Positions 1 through 12,411 of a stretch of DNA of 64,000 bases are shown here, piece after piece. The first letter of the stretch is position 1, and each line of letters opens with the position of its first letter. Origin of the DNA: Moniliella sp. 'wahieum' (Eukaryota; Basidiomycota; Moniliellomycetes; Moniliellales; Moniliellaceae); assembly GCA_003971905.1 (NCBI GenBank), contig RSEE01000027.1:248001-312000 (forward strand), written 5' to 3'. Under the pieces are notes generated by a model. That model was not told the DNA's origin. It did no database searches and saw only the letters and a list, made by a program, of their open reading frames with translations. The translations under genes and the position numbers were made by a program.

Positions 1-643
1 GCCGAGAGTCGCCAGTTGACGTTCTGTTTTATTACCGCCATCCATCGGGCTCGGAAGATGGGCTTGCAATGCCCGTTGCTGCCTCCATGGCCCAGATCCG
101 TGCCCAGATCGGCGTGCTGCGTGGTTCGGCCGACCTGCTGATCGAGCTGCTGCGCCTGCCGCACCCCGACACGTCTGTCGGTGCATCGGACCACTCTTGT
201 TTTAGCGAGCACCCGGTCTACTCGACCCATTCATCCTGCCAGCGCGCCTTTAGCTTGTGGCTTGCCCCGCGTACCTGGATGGCCGTTGCGATCGATGTGC
301 CGCGCTGGGTCAAACCATCGCCCACGTCTGGTACAGGCCAAGTGAAGTGGGTGCACGACACCTGTTGGCGTCCGGATGCCTGGCTCGCTGCCCAATTTGC
401 CTCGGCGGGACAGGTGGGTTCTGTTGCACGGGCCCTTGACAGATGATTCGCCCAGTAGCGTGCTCGATGGGTTCTTTGCGCCCTGGGCGGCCAATTTTGA
501 CCCCTACAGCCCTCCCTCGCCCGACCTCCCACCCGCAACGACGGCACGGGTCACGTCTCAGCACTGGAACTTGCCTTGCAACACCCGGGTCTCTCTCCTG
601 TTTCCCCCTTTTACCACGCATCGCGTTCGCCCCCGCGCTCAGC
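1..643. other. unassigned coding-like stretch at window edge
   Basis: Codon-like, GC-rich DNA with short open stretches on the + strand, for example a helical segment read from the ATG at 87 and a Ser/Pro-rich segment around 440-560. No frame stays open and I recognise no family. It may be the 3' end of a gene that begins outside the window, broken by indels like those seen in the neighbouring genes. Confidence 0.2.
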
Positions 644-2470
644 ATGGCTTCCCCACCACCGTACTCCCTTGTTGGAACGGATCCCAAGGAGCAGCACCGA
701 GTCCTCATCCCCCGAACCGGACTCGGACTCGGACACCAACGTGCTCGCCCCCTTGCGGGACACTTGGCTACGTCTTTGGGGCAGACATTTGTCTTGGATT
801 CCGGCAACCGCGCGCTCCGCTCGTCGGCGCATGCGTTTGATAAGGACACGGTCGTCTACCTGGCTCAGCAAGTGACCTTTCAAGCCGGGATGAGGCATAC
901 GTGGCGAGCCTGTTGATTGCGCAGGTCCGCGAAAAGTATTGGTACTTCTTGTGGCCGCCGATGCGGCCCCAGCTGATCGGGCGGCACGGGAGCAGGCCTT
1001 GCGCGAGTACCGCGCGCGCCACCAAGCGTGGGAGACGCGCCAAGCCGAGTTGGCAGCTGCCCGCCGCGGACGCTGACGCTGCCGCTGCCGCTGCCGCCGC
1101 CCGGGCCGCGCTTTCCCAGCCCCGCTCGGCGCTCAGTACCACTGCGACAGCCTTTGCCGTCGCCTGTGGCCGTTGACGATGAACCTTCCTGGCGGTCCGG
1201 CTCCCTCGTCCAGTCGGCCTCGAGCACTGCCATTTCCCTTTCTGGGGCTGCCGAGGACTCGGGTCGCTCAGCCAATTCGTCCGTCTCGCCGCACCCTGCA
1301 CCAACGCTGACGACCGCCGTGGCGGATGCAGCCACGACCGCGTCGGCCGGTCGCTGGACGCTGTGAAAGGCACTGCCTCAGCAGCCTTGCGCTTGTGGCC
1401 TGCCTGGACGGCACCGCCAGTGCCACCGGCAAAGAGGGGCATCCGTCCCCTTCCGATCGGCCGGGCCTTGCTTGCCCAAACACCCAAGAGACGCCGGATC
1501 CGCCCCTGACCTCTCTTGAGTGCGCACCGGCACTACCAAGCACGCCCCGGCCCGTTCGGCGAGCCGCCCGGCAGCAGTCCGAATGGGAGCACCCGCCTGG
1601 CTCCCGCCCACGCACCAGCATCCTCCTCGACCGAGGACTTATCTGAACTCCCCCCCGTTTCGATGGATTCCACCATGGCAGTGCCCGAGGTCGAAGCCGA
1701 GCCCTCGCTCCAGCTTCCGGCCCCGAGCGCTGCGCCGCCGTTTACTTGCTTCTCCTTGGCGGTTGGCCTACGGGTTCGCACATCAGCCTGGCCGGGCCAA
1801 GGCACATGTGATTCTGGTACGTGTCCGATTTGGAGTGACCACCGAGCGAGAGCGAGCTAACGAACTAACCGCCCTACCTTGCTCCAGTACGCTCAAACCG
1901 CCGTGGTGCTCGTGTCTCAAGAACCGACGGCTCCAGGACGACGTGCACTACGAGTCGTTCGACAACCTTCGGACCACAGTACCAACACTTGCGTGACTGA
2001 AAGTTGTGCCCAGGCCTTGGTGCACGCCCCTCGCCCCGCTGCGCCTCCTCGACGACCTGCACGCCGCCAGCCAAACAAGGCGGACAGCGAGATGGCCGCC
2101 ACGGCCCAGGCCATGGGCAGCTTGACTTGTGGCGTGGTGCACACTCCTGCCGAACCAAGTATGGACGTGCGCCTGCGCCAGCCGGCGCCACCACACGTGG
2201 ACGAAGCTGTAGCGACGACGGCTCGACGGGTGCTCGATACCCGCTCGGCCGTCGAGGGCGTCGCTGCGCGCCATGCCAGTTGCTGGCACTCAGTCCTAGT
2301 GTGCTGGAGGTAACTCGCGCACGTTTGCCCCCCTCGCCTGGATTCGTTCCTCCCGAACTGGCGACCAGGCCGAGCAGGGCGCGCCCACGGTGCACACCCT
2401 CGTTCCCAATGCCCACTTGGGCATGTCGGCTGCCGAGGAGGCGATGCAAACCGCACTGGCGTTGCCCTGA
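644..2470 (+). CDS. unassigned Ser/Pro-rich protein with a coiled-coil stretch
   Basis: I do not recognise this gene. Reading from the ATG at 644, a PPPYS motif is followed by an acidic Ser-rich segment. Around 840-1070 comes a helical segment rich in Ala, Arg, Gln and Glu that looks like a coiled coil. Low-complexity Ser/Pro/Ala sequence follows. The last plausible segment (about 2390-2470) ends at a TGA at 2468-2470. The frame changes several times, as in the conserved genes nearby, so the span is a best guess and the region could hold two genes or introns I cannot place. It converges on the CLASP gene, whose stop lies about 285 bp downstream. No function can be assigned. Confidence 0.3.
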
Positions 2471-2754
2471 GCCTTGCGTGAGCGCTGGGCAATTTGTTCT
2501 ATCCAATGCTGCCTGTTGCCTTTCTACCGCTGTGCCTACGTGCCACCAGATACCCTGTCCAGGTCCATTTCCGTACGATCATTCAGTTGGACAAGAGCGC
2601 ATGCTCCGTTCATAACATGGCTCGATGCTCGTCGCCTAGGGAGCTGTGGGATAAGGGAGGGACATCAGGTGAAACGACGATCCTATAGGGGGAAAGAGGA
2701 GGGGGGGGGGGGAAATGACACCAGCCGTATGAGACTTTCACCAAAGCGCTCCGC

Positions 2755-5700
2755 TTAGCGTCCACCACTGCGACGCTTGGAAAAGTAGTAGAGGATCAAG
2801 TCTTGCTGGCTCTGCGTAAGCGGATCGAGACCCGGAACAACTCGGTCGTCGACTGCAACTCCCGTGCTGCACTCAGCACAGTCGCGTTAGCCACTGCACG
2901 AACATCGGCCGCCTTGTGCAGCAGCCCAGCACGCAGGGGTCCGCGCAGACGTGGCAGCTCATCCTCAATCACCTCGGCTGGCATCTGCTCCAGCAGCTTG
3001 GCAAAGACTTGGAGGACCAGCTTGAGTACCGCCGCTCCGCTCACCGAATCGTCCTCCTCTGATGGGCAGTGGCTCACCAGGGTGCGCAAGCACAGCACCG
3101 AGTCGGTCTGGCTCGCCCAGGCACTGAGGATGCCTTCACAGGGTGCACCGTACCGTAACGGTTCTTGTGCCAGCGTCGAATCAAGCGCTAGCTGAACCAG
3201 TTGTCTTGCTGTCCCGACAGGGTGATCGCATCAATCGTGTGGTGCACAGCCAGTCGATGAAGAACAATGAGCGTAGCTAACGCCGGCTCAGCCGCGTTGG
3301 CCTAGAAACAAAAGGAAGAAGGTTAGCATGCACCTCGATAACACAAGAAAGCCGCCACGTACGTTAGCCTTGGCTCGAACCAAGTCAAACAAACACTGCA
3401 GTAGTTCGGCTGTAGCCGCGGGGTGCTGAGCAAGCGGGTGCGAATGGCCCATATCGTCCTGTGCAGGGTAGGACGCCCAACGGCTCAGCTTGCGGAACAA
3501 CCTGAGGTCCGGCTCGCCTTCGCGCAGCCGGTGCAGCCAATGTTCGACAGACTCCAGTTCATTCAGAGCGCGACGGTGCGACCTCGCTTTGTCCTGTACC
3601 GGTGGCTGTGGTGACGGCTGCAAATGCTGGTCCCCAGTCCCCGCCACAAAGGCTGTCCCTCGGGCAAGGAGCCACCTAAATCCGTTTCCGCCAGCACGGC
3701 ACAGGAGGTAGAGCCTCATTCCTTGGTGCGGTTACGGAAGTAAGTGTCGTGGCCGGCATCCCCACGATTAGTGTGGTCGTCCCATCCGAGCTGACAAAAC
3801 TCACTGGCCTTGCAGGGGGGTCCCCTTCAGGAGCGGGGGGGGCAGGATCAATGCCAAGTGTCACACCAGGAGCCGCGACCAGTTCCTTGGGAACGGGCGC
3901 AGGGGGGATGCAGCCTCCTCCATCGACACATCGGCCGAGGGCGCTAAAAGGGGGCTGGATGGCATCTCTCTTTGCCATTGCTCCACCTTAGATTCGGGAC
4001 TCACCATCTCATGGTGTCCCGAGGGGAAGGAGGCACTGCGTCCCATTGGATCACTGGTTCCGCAGGGGCTGCCTCCGAGACTGGCTTGCCTGAGCGCTCC
4101 TGGGCCATACGGGCCGAGGCAGCTCGCTTGGCCCGAAGCAAAGCGAGACTTGCGCCGGGGGCACGCCGAATGGTACTGCCTGCGGAGGTGACAGATGGGG
4201 CGCGCTTCCCTGGGTTGTCTCGTCCTCTGCTTCCTCGCGAGCCGAAAGATCATTCATCAATATCCCCTTGGTTTTGGGGTCAAGCTTGTTCAACAGCGCT
4301 TCGGCATCGCTGCGTGCGGGAGGCAAGGCATGGAACAGCCAGAATGATTTGCGGGCTTCAGCTCGAACGTCCTTGTTGGAGTCTACCAGTTCATTCCCAA
4401 TCACTTGAGCCATGGATTCAAGGTTGGCCCGGGCCAAGAACCTGGCCCGTCCCGCGCCATTGGCAGCAGTGGCGGCCAGCGCTGTTGATCCGGGGCGATA
4501 GGTGGAAAGGAGCAGCTTGGTGTACCTAGCCAATGCGATGCGGAGTTGAACGTTCTTGTCATTGACCAGGAATTGTAACGTATGGTAGTAGCCTGGGCGG
4601 AACGGGACGCATTGCAAAAGTGCGCCAATGGCCGTTTGGGCAGCATTGGCCGTCATCTTCTTGGTACCTCCACTGACCCGCAGCATTGCCGCAAGGAACA
4701 CATCGGCCACACCATTCTGGCCCAACTCGTCATTTAGGGCTACCAGAAGCTCCTCAACGAGGGCAATGGACTGGATCGCTAGAGTCGTCCGCAAGGTAGA
4801 CGCCTAAGTAACGCGCAAGGTCAGTCATCTGGATGGAAAGACAAGTGCTCCAAAAGGGTACTTACTGTCTTTGCAATCCCGTCTTGAATTAGGCGAATGT
4901 TGGCCGGTAAAGCACGCCGTACATCAGGTGGAAGCTCATGGCTGAGCAATCCTCGCAGCTTGAGAATGTCAGCCTGGCGTGGACCCCAGTTCTTTTCCGT
5001 CTCAACTCCTTCGAAATGAGGTTCCATGACCAAGAACATCCGATCCAACTCGCCCATGCTAGAGATGTAAGTGTGACTTTCCACACGGGGACCGATCGTC
5101 GGCGTATACTCCTTTGACGCCAAAGCGCGATCAGTGGCACCCGAGACGGGCTTGGACGCAGCCCGGTCCCCCGGGCCCGAGGCGGATGCCCCAGAGGCAA
5201 GGTCAACCATAAGCGACTCCACCAATGGCTTCCTAATTCCCTGCTTCTCCATTTCGCGGTGCAGCTCAGCACGAGCCAAGGGGGCAGTGCGAGAGAAAAT
5301 AGGCACAATGGCGGCCTTGGCAGCCTCGCGCACCTTGGCGTCGGCATCGGCGAGCGCAGTGACGAGGGGAGCAGTAAAGGGGCGATGGGGAAGGAGGAAT
5401 GAGCCTGTTTAATGGAGAGAAGAAGGGCCACGCTGGTTTCGCGGATACGGGGGTTCTTGGCGTGCAAAGCCTGGTCAATGTAGGTAGCAACAAACACATC
5501 CAGCGGGGTGTCCTGTGCACTTGCCCGGGCCGGCGGGAGGGTGAGGAAGAGCGACGACGAGCGCTGCCAGGGCCTGGACAGCCTCGGAAGCGGCTGTTTT
5601 GGTCTTGACCTTGGCATCGCCCAGCCGTTCAAAAGCAAGCGAGGCGGCGTGGTGGGTGAAGAAGCGGGCGAGACGGAGGGCATGGGCAACGAGGCCCGGC

Positions 5701-6011
5701 TCGTCGGCTACAGCTGCAGTCTCGATGCGCAGACGGGTGGCATAGGTGGCCACGAGCGCAAACGCGGTGGCCGCCACGTCCTGGTGTGCGGCGCGAAGCG
5801 AGGTGCGTAGCGCGTCGAGAAGCGCCTGGGCGTCAGGGAGGGGCGCGGACACGCGCAGCGCGCCAGCAGCGTCGAGGGCAGCGACCTTGGTGGCAGGGTC
5901 GATGCTGTCGGCGCGGGCGAGGGCGGCAAGGACATCGGCGTCGGTGACGGCGGGAGGCTGGACGCCAGCGTCGACATCGACGTCGGTGTCGACATCCATG
6001 GCAGCATGCAT
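2755..6011 (-). CDS. STU1: CLASP-family microtubule-binding protein (Stu1/Cls1-like)
   Basis: CLASP proteins bind tubulin through TOG domains made of HEAT repeats and stabilise spindle and cytoplasmic microtubules. Read leftward from the ATG at 6011, an acidic Asp/Val start leads into a helical N-terminal TOG-like domain (about 5.9-5.3 kb). A linker follows, then a clear CLASP_N domain (about 5.1-4.3 kb): the segment 'MEPHFEGVETEKNWGPRQ' and the later 'VRAEARKSFWLFHALPP' are hallmark stretches. A Pro/Ser linker precedes a C-terminal HEAT domain (3.3-2.8 kb, 'PRLRGPLRAGLLHKAADV') and a basic tail ending at the stop 2755-2757. I place introns at 4804-4865 (GTAAGT...CTTAG) and 3302-3362 (GTACGT...TCTAG), and both restore the family sequence. 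Frame changes near 5525, 5370, 4050 and 3200 look like indel errors. Start is the first ATG before the conserved domain; 5999 is an alternative. Confidence 0.85.
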
Positions 6012-6905
6012 GGCGAGGGCGATGGTGGGAGGAGGCAGCGAGCCGAGTAGGCGATGGCAGCCTGTCGCCCCAGCCGAGCCTCCAGCCGATGAGCCAGCCG
6101 GACGCGCCACCCTCAACATTTCAATTGGGCCGGGCCGCGGCCGTCGACCAGCGAGCAGAGCACGCTTGCTCACCATCGCATTATATGCTTCCTCTTCCGC
6201 GCCGCTTGGGCCGCCTCGTGGACCCCGCCGCCTCATCCATTTCTCCCTGGGACGAACCAGCAGGATGCATTCTGCAGCAGCGCCCCCAGCCAGCGGTGCG
6301 CCGCTGCCGCCTCGCTCGAGGACAGCCTGTTGCACGCAGCCACCGCCGGGACATAATAGACCCTGTCAGCGTGCCAGCGTGGAGCGGACGGGGCGGGGGG
6401 CAAGGGCTACGTGCCGCATGGCTACCAGTGTCAGGCGGACGTCGCATACCTCTCACTCAGCTACGTGAGAGCAGACGGCCTGGGGCTTTGCTTGCGCCGA
6501 CCCGATTATAAGCTTGACGCCGCAATCATATACCATCCCTGCCAGCCGCCCGCCCCACACAAACTCACATCGACCCAGCGCCGTCAGTCGCGCACGGGAC
6601 CCGGCTGAGTCGCTGGAAGAAGCGACCGCCGTGAGGACAGCAACCATGCCGTCGTGGTTGGCGGTGGTGTCGGTCGTGGCGGCGCTGGCCAGCGTCGTGG
6701 CCAGCGGGCAGAAGCCGCCGTCGCCCACGCCCACGCAGCTGCACCTCACCCACGCTGGGCGGCGGGACGTACGTAAGCAGCCTGCCTCCCGTTCTGGCCG
6801 GCGCGGTATCAGCGCGCCCCCCCCCGCGCCCGCCCCGCCTGGCCCACGGCCACGAAGCAGACAGGCACCCCGACGCCGCCCAGCACCACGACGCGGACGA
6901 CGACG

Positions 6906-8272
6906 ATGGCGCGTGCGGCGCGCGATCCAACGGCCGCGCTGGCCATGGCGTGGCGCAAACAGCCTGACCGCAAGCCCAGCGAGCGCGATATGCTCTCCAT
7001 GTGGCCCGTCAGTAGCTGGCAGCTGTGCCGCAACTTTGTTCTCTCCCAGCTCGCCCTCCGCCCGCTGGCGCGCGTACCCACCCCCTCGTTGTCGGTGTCC
7101 AAGGCCCGCAAGGCAGTGGTGCGTCCGTTTCTGTTCCTGTTCTTCTCCCCGATTCTGCCGTGCGCACCCGATCCTTGTCTGTCGGACTAGCTGATGGGCT
7201 GGCCGGGCTGACCCAGCTGTACCACCTCTTCCAGGCAAGAGCACCCTCGTCCACCGTCTTGCTGCCGAACTGAGTTCGGGCGGATACCGTCTGCGCGTCG
7301 CAGTGCTGAGCATTGATGATCTGTACCTCCCCGCCGACATACTCGCACGCATGCGGGCAGCCGAACCGGACAATGCATTGCTGGCCGGGCGGGGGCTGCC
7401 GGGCACACATGACGTGGCGCTCGGCGAGAGAATCCTGCGCAATGTGCGCAACCTACCTCCGCTACCCCATGACGCCGCTGAGGATGAGGCGTACGACCCA
7501 GTCTACATCCAATCCGCCGAGGAGGCGCGCTTGCCCATGTACGACAAGGGAGCTTTAGACGGTCGGGGCGATCGATCGTCAATGCCGCACATCGTGCCCC
7601 GTCCCCGTCAATTGGACGTGTTCCTCATTGAGGGGTGGTGTCTCGGCTATGCACCGCTTGGTCCTGCGGGGGTGGCAAAGTGGTACGAAGAAGCGCAACG
7701 CAAAGCCGACGGGCGGAGTACGGGCACGCGTGCTGGACCACACGTTGGAACAACTGCAGGCAGTGGATGAGGCACTGGCCACGTATGCGCGACGCTGGTG
7801 CGTGTACCTTGATGCCCTAGTCCAGCTCTGGCCTGTGGTGGGGGAGCGGGCGGCACGGGAGGCAGGCAATGAAGCAGATGCTTCGCAGGCGGCCTGGAGC
7901 CATGTACATGATTGGCGGTTGGAGGGCGAACGCAAGCTGCGGAATGAGACGGGGCGAGGCATGGATGACGCCCAGACAGAGGCGTTCCTGGCACGATATA
8001 TGCCCGCTTATGAGTTGTGGGAGCGGAAGGCACGGTGGTGCCATTGGCGAAGCACTCAATGCTGGGCCCGAGCCCCTGAAACGGACCGAACAAGCATGTC
8101 GGGGGCGGACACAACATCTGACGGACCAGCTGTTGTTTCACGACCATCACGATCCGACTCGCTATCGGCGGAGGAGGAGGAGGAGGACCTGTTGCCGCAC
8201 ATGCCCCCCGCGCGCATTCTTCGGATCGACCTCAACGCGGAACGGTCGGTGGAAGAATGCTCGCTGCGCTAG
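6906..8272 (+). CDS. TDA10: P-loop D-glycerate 3-kinase-like protein (Tda10 family)
   Basis: This family shares the P-loop kinase fold of plant D-glycerate 3-kinase and yeast Tda10 and presumably phosphorylates a small hydroxy-acid with ATP; the fungal substrate is unsettled. A 116-bp intron (7119-7234, GTGCGT...TTCCAG) splits the Walker A motif; splicing gives GPQGSGKST. Then come 'LSIDDLYLP', an 'LLAGRGLPGTHD' segment typical of the family, the 'DVFLIEGWCLGY' strand, and near the C-terminus 'ARYMPAYELW' and 'LRIDLNAERS'. Frame changes lie just before the P-loop (about 7075, in a C-run) and near 7710. The start is uncertain: ATG 6906 is used, while an ATG at 6647 opens a hydrophobic stretch that could be an upstream exon. 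The gene is divergent from the CLASP gene. Confidence 0.83.
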
Positions 8273-8660
8273 AGGCTTGTTTGTTATACGCATGTGTGGT
8301 GCACGTGGAAGATGTCGTAGCGGGGACCCCCCCCTTGTTTGACTGTCATCGGTGCGCCTCCACACCCCAGTCTCACATGTCACAGATCTGAACCAACGAA
8401 GAACACTGTTGAGAAGCTGCTCTGGCGAGCGTTACTAGCGTATAGAAGCAGATTATAGTCTCAGGAGTTGACCTTTGACACACCTTCGCACCTGTGTTGT
8501 GATAAAGGAGAGACAGCTTCCCTCGACCGTCCCTGTACCGTGAGCAGGCAAAACAACTAAGCATTATCAGCCTCCCCTGTGCTTTGTCCTTTCTCCAGTG
8601 CCTTCTTTTGTCATCCTGTGTTGAGCCATGGGGTGGCTCGTGCTTTGGCCAATAATGTCC

Positions 8661-8835
8661 TGTAACAGTCGGGGCTAAACGAGGGAGACCAAGGTCCTGT
8701 CAGAGGCGGGGGAAAGGCAAGATCGGGGGAGGAAACAGAAGGCATCAGGCAGAGAACAGAAACAAAAGGGAAGGGAAGAGCGAGAGACACAGGATGCGGA
8801 ATTGAAATTGGAGCGAGCTTAGTCATTCGGTGACA
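8661..8835 (-). mobile_element. solo LTR of the chromovirus family, 5-bp TSD
   Basis: The 175 bp are nearly identical, in reverse orientation, to the LTRs of the full element at 50.9-56.5 kb, including the TGTCACC and TGTTACA ends. Perfect 5-bp direct repeats TGTCC flank it at 8656-8660 and 8836-8840. This is the classic product of recombination between two LTRs after insertion. Unlike the full element it lacks the ACGAA part of the ACGAACGAT nonamer. Further single-base differences suggest an older copy. Confidence 0.93.
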
Positions 8836-10567
8836 TGTCCCTTCAGTTCCTCCTCAGAAAGCCTGCCGGAGTTTCGTTGTTTTCTCTCTCTTTTTGTCCT
8901 TGTTCCGCAGCTTAGCCCCCGGTAGCAACGCGCTGCTTGTTGTTCCTCTGTATGCGTTGCTGGTTGGCTTAGACCACTACCACCACCAGTGATATTGCAT
9001 CACCCTCGAGGACCATCAGGCCTCAGGACTCCAGGTCTCATCATCCTGTGTTTGCCCTACCCCACCGCTATCTCTTCACGACTGATATCGCTTTCAGTGG
9101 ATACTTCAATCACTTAGTTATTGTGCTCGTGACCAGCTCCACTATCTTTGGCCATCTGAAGCGTGGTCACTGTTGTGGTCGCGGCGCAACACACCACAAC
9201 TCGTTGGGGGCTAAAAAAAGTCGGGGGTAGCTTTTTTCCCCTGTGGCTGTACATCCGGGGCCTCTAACCACCACGTTCAGGTCCAATGTGGTTCATCGCC
9301 GCCTTCATGCAATGCCTCAGGACCTCAGGTCGCTGTCCTGTCTTTTCCCGGTTCCTTCAAGAAGGAGGTCTGTAGGTTCCTGAGTCAATCAACTAAGGAT
9401 GCTTGAAGCAATAAAGCTTAAAGGCTGCCGTGCCTATCGATTGTCCAAAATGGGGGGTGACGAGCGTGACGCGTGGTGCGTGACATGTGACACCGTGTGA
9501 TACTCACCTCTGACAATTGAAACCGATGATGTATGTGATGCATGACAATCATTTTACGTAAGTGGATGATCGCCTGGTTAGGGTTGCAGGTGGAGGCCAG
9601 CACTTGCTCCTTTCAAATTGCAAAAGGAACAAATTTTCCCTATTTATTCTGCTCTCTTCGTCGCCTTCGTCTGCTGCGTCTCCACCACCACCACCTCTAC
9701 TGACCTTCCCGCTTTGTTTCGATGTGTGAACACTACTGGTAATGGTAAGTCATTCCTCCTTCCCATCCTCCTTAAGGATGAATCATTTTCACAGACCTGA
9801 ACCGATCGCTTCGGCGAGGTGCGGCCAACCTATATTGCCTTTTCTGATCTTTCGTCTCCTCACCTTGCGGTGTGGGTCATGGATGTGCATGTGGAATGTT
9901 GTGCTGACGTTTCTTTCTTGTGCTCGTCTGCTCTAGTATCTCTCTGTCCTGCCTTGGTTATGCATGCGTACTCTGAAAACTGTGTGTGTTGTATGTAGTG
10001 GTTATATATGCGTGCTCTTGATCGCACTGGCGCTACGACAAGATGATATCGTGTGAGTTCTGAGTAGCATCCTTCTTGTGTACGCGCTACAGCATCCCAG
10101 GGCGCGCACCGCAAGAAGGCAAAAAAGGACGATAGCAAAAGCGCGCACTTACGACGCCTGGTCTGCCCCCCCCCCCCGCTCATTCGTGGTAGGTGTGCGT
10201 CCGCCTGGCCGCTCGGCGGCGAGTGGCGGCGCCAACAACTGGGCAGCTCGGGCGCGCGTGAGGCGAGGGCCGCGCGCAGGCAGCGAAGGTGGGGCAGCGC
10301 GGCCGGTGTGGTTCACGTCAGCACGTGCGCGCACGGGCACAGGCCAGTGTGCGGCCGGGTCCGCCCGCTGAGGCGGTGGCTGGTGGGGCGGGGCACGGGG
10401 GGGGGGTCCTAGTGCTAGGCACTAGCCACTGCCCCCCCGAGTTGCCAGCTGCTCTCCCCAGTTGCTAATCCCCAGTGGCTCTCCGCGCAGCCCAGCGCAG
10501 CCAGACGGCCGCCAGCACACCCGCCTTCAGCTTCAGGTCCCCCCGCCGCCACTGCCGTACTGTGCGC
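8836..10567. other. intergenic, no gene recognised
   Basis: No conserved coding sequence is visible on either strand. A short heptamer-type stretch (TGACGCG and TGACATG words) lies at about 9465-9500. Poly-C and poly-G runs occur at about 10168-10178 and 10400. GC content rises sharply after about 10.1 kb, towards the downstream gene. Confidence 0.5.
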
Positions 10568-12411
10568 ATGTCGCCGTGTCCGCCGCCCGTGTCGGGACCC
10601 CCCAGCATCCGCGTCCGCCGCAACGGCCGCTCGAGCCCTTCCACCCAAACACCCACCCCGCGCCCGCGTCGACCCCGATGGCCCACTCGCCGACGCCCGC
10701 CCCACCTCCCCGCCGGCTCCGCCGTCAGTGCGCGCCAAGCCACGCTCCCCTGCGCTACTACAGCTCACCAGCCCTCCCTCCGCCCTCCCCCCGGCCATGG
10801 GTCCGCCACCGCGCCCCGCGCCCGCATCGGCCCCCTCTTCCACACTCCTCCCCAGCCAGCGCGCGCACCCGCCCCAAAGCGCCTGCCACCGCCGCCAACG
10901 TCGCTGCCCAGCCCCCGTCGCGTGCGCGCGTCGACATGTCGGCCCTGTTCCCGGACGCCGGGCCCGCCCCCCTCGCGCCGCGACCCGGCGCTTCCCCCGC
11001 CCCGCCTATGGCCTCACCAGCCCCCCGGAGCGTCGTCAGCGCCGGCCCGGCCCCGCGCGGCCGGCCGTGCGCAAGGTGCAGAGCACAACAACGTTGCCCA
11101 TCCTCCTCCCATCTGGACCGGCTCTCGGCGAGGCCTCTCTCCCATCCCAGCGCTGGCCCACCCATTGCCCAAGCGCACGTTCACCCTCGTCATCGCCGTC
11201 TCCCCGCCGTTGGCTGCGGTCTCCACCAGCCCCTTGGGCCCGGCCTCGCGCTCCGACGCAAACCACATCACCTTCTCCCGTGGCGGACAGGGACATGCCC
11301 GCAGCATCAGCAGCATTAGCGGCTCCAATGGCCACCCAGCTGCTCCGCGCGTGCCACGAAGCAGGAGCAACAGCGTGGCCAGCACTCCCTCCCGCGGCAG
11401 GCGGGGAGCTAGTGCCCCCTCTAGCCCCGTAAGCAGCAAATAATGCCCAACCGGCGCAGCATGCAGACCCCTGACCCTGAGCTGATGGGGGCGCAGGCAC
11501 TGGAAGCCGTCTCCGAGGTGGGCGAGCCGACGCTCAATTCTACTCTCCCAGACCGGGGTGGTCGTCGAGCAGGAGCCAAGCCGAGGCTGCAACGCTCAAG
11601 CTCGAGGAAGAAAGCCAGAAAGATCGCAAGATCCTTGACCTCGAAATCTCCAACCGCAGTCTCTTGACCATCAACGAAGCATCGAGGTGACCAAGTTGCA
11701 GCAGGCACAGGAGATTCGTGAGCTCAAGCGCCGCTTACGCCAGTTCAAGCTCGATGGCCCCTTGGGGAAGAGATGTCATGGGAAGAATCAGCGAGGAAGC
11801 CTCTGCCTCTGACGAATCGGGGAGTGAATGGGACGAGGAGCATGGCACTGGGACCAAGGATCCACCGCTCAAATTTACGGAGGACCCAGTCTTGGCCACA
11901 CTGAATCTTCGATGCCGCAAGTTGGTAGAGGAGATGACAACGCGCGCGCCAGAGCAGCGTTGGCCTTTGAACCATCCAAGGGCCATGTGGGCACGGGCGG
12001 CAAAGTCCTTCACCCTGCCGAAGTCGCTGCTTTGCGGGCCAACGCGACCCTGGAGGAATCGATCGACTTGACCGAAGACGCCTCCCTATCCTTGGATGTT
12101 ACCGGGGAAGAGAATGGGTCCCCTTCCCGGCCCCTCAGTCCCAGTGGGGCCCGCGTCACTCCCACCCCAGTGCGATGGAGAGTGATGGATCACGCGGCAC
12201 CATCGCCAGCGATACGGATGCAACGGACGATTCGATTAGTGCCTCCCATTCCGCTGCCCAGATCGTGGCACGCGTGCCATCGCATACCATTCTTCCCCCC
12301 AAAGTGTCCCTTCGCCACTCCACCCCGCCCGCCGGCGAGTTCCATGGGCACGACCTGCTGAACGGAGGCATTGTCGTCCTCGGCTCGGACGATGCAGACG
12401 AGATGGAATGA
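10568..12411 (+). CDS. fungal Ser/Pro-rich coiled-coil protein of unknown function
   Basis: The N-terminal half is low-complexity, rich in Ser, Pro, Arg and Ala, ending in a basic Ser/Arg-rich tract (about 11300-11440). A conserved fungal coiled coil follows at about 11560-11760: 'KDRKILDLEISNRSLL' and then 'AQEIRELKRRLRQFK'. This pair is familiar from uncharacterised Dikarya proteins. Next are an acidic Ser/Asp segment and a helical segment containing 'RCRKLVEEMTTR' (about 11900-11990). The C-terminal part is Ser/Asp-rich and ends in an acidic tail at the stop 12409-12411. Frame changes near 11445, 11580, 11680, 11760 and 11945 break the reading. The ATG at 10568 is only one possible start. 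No function is known; a scaffold or cytoskeletal role is speculation from the coiled coil. Confidence 0.6.
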
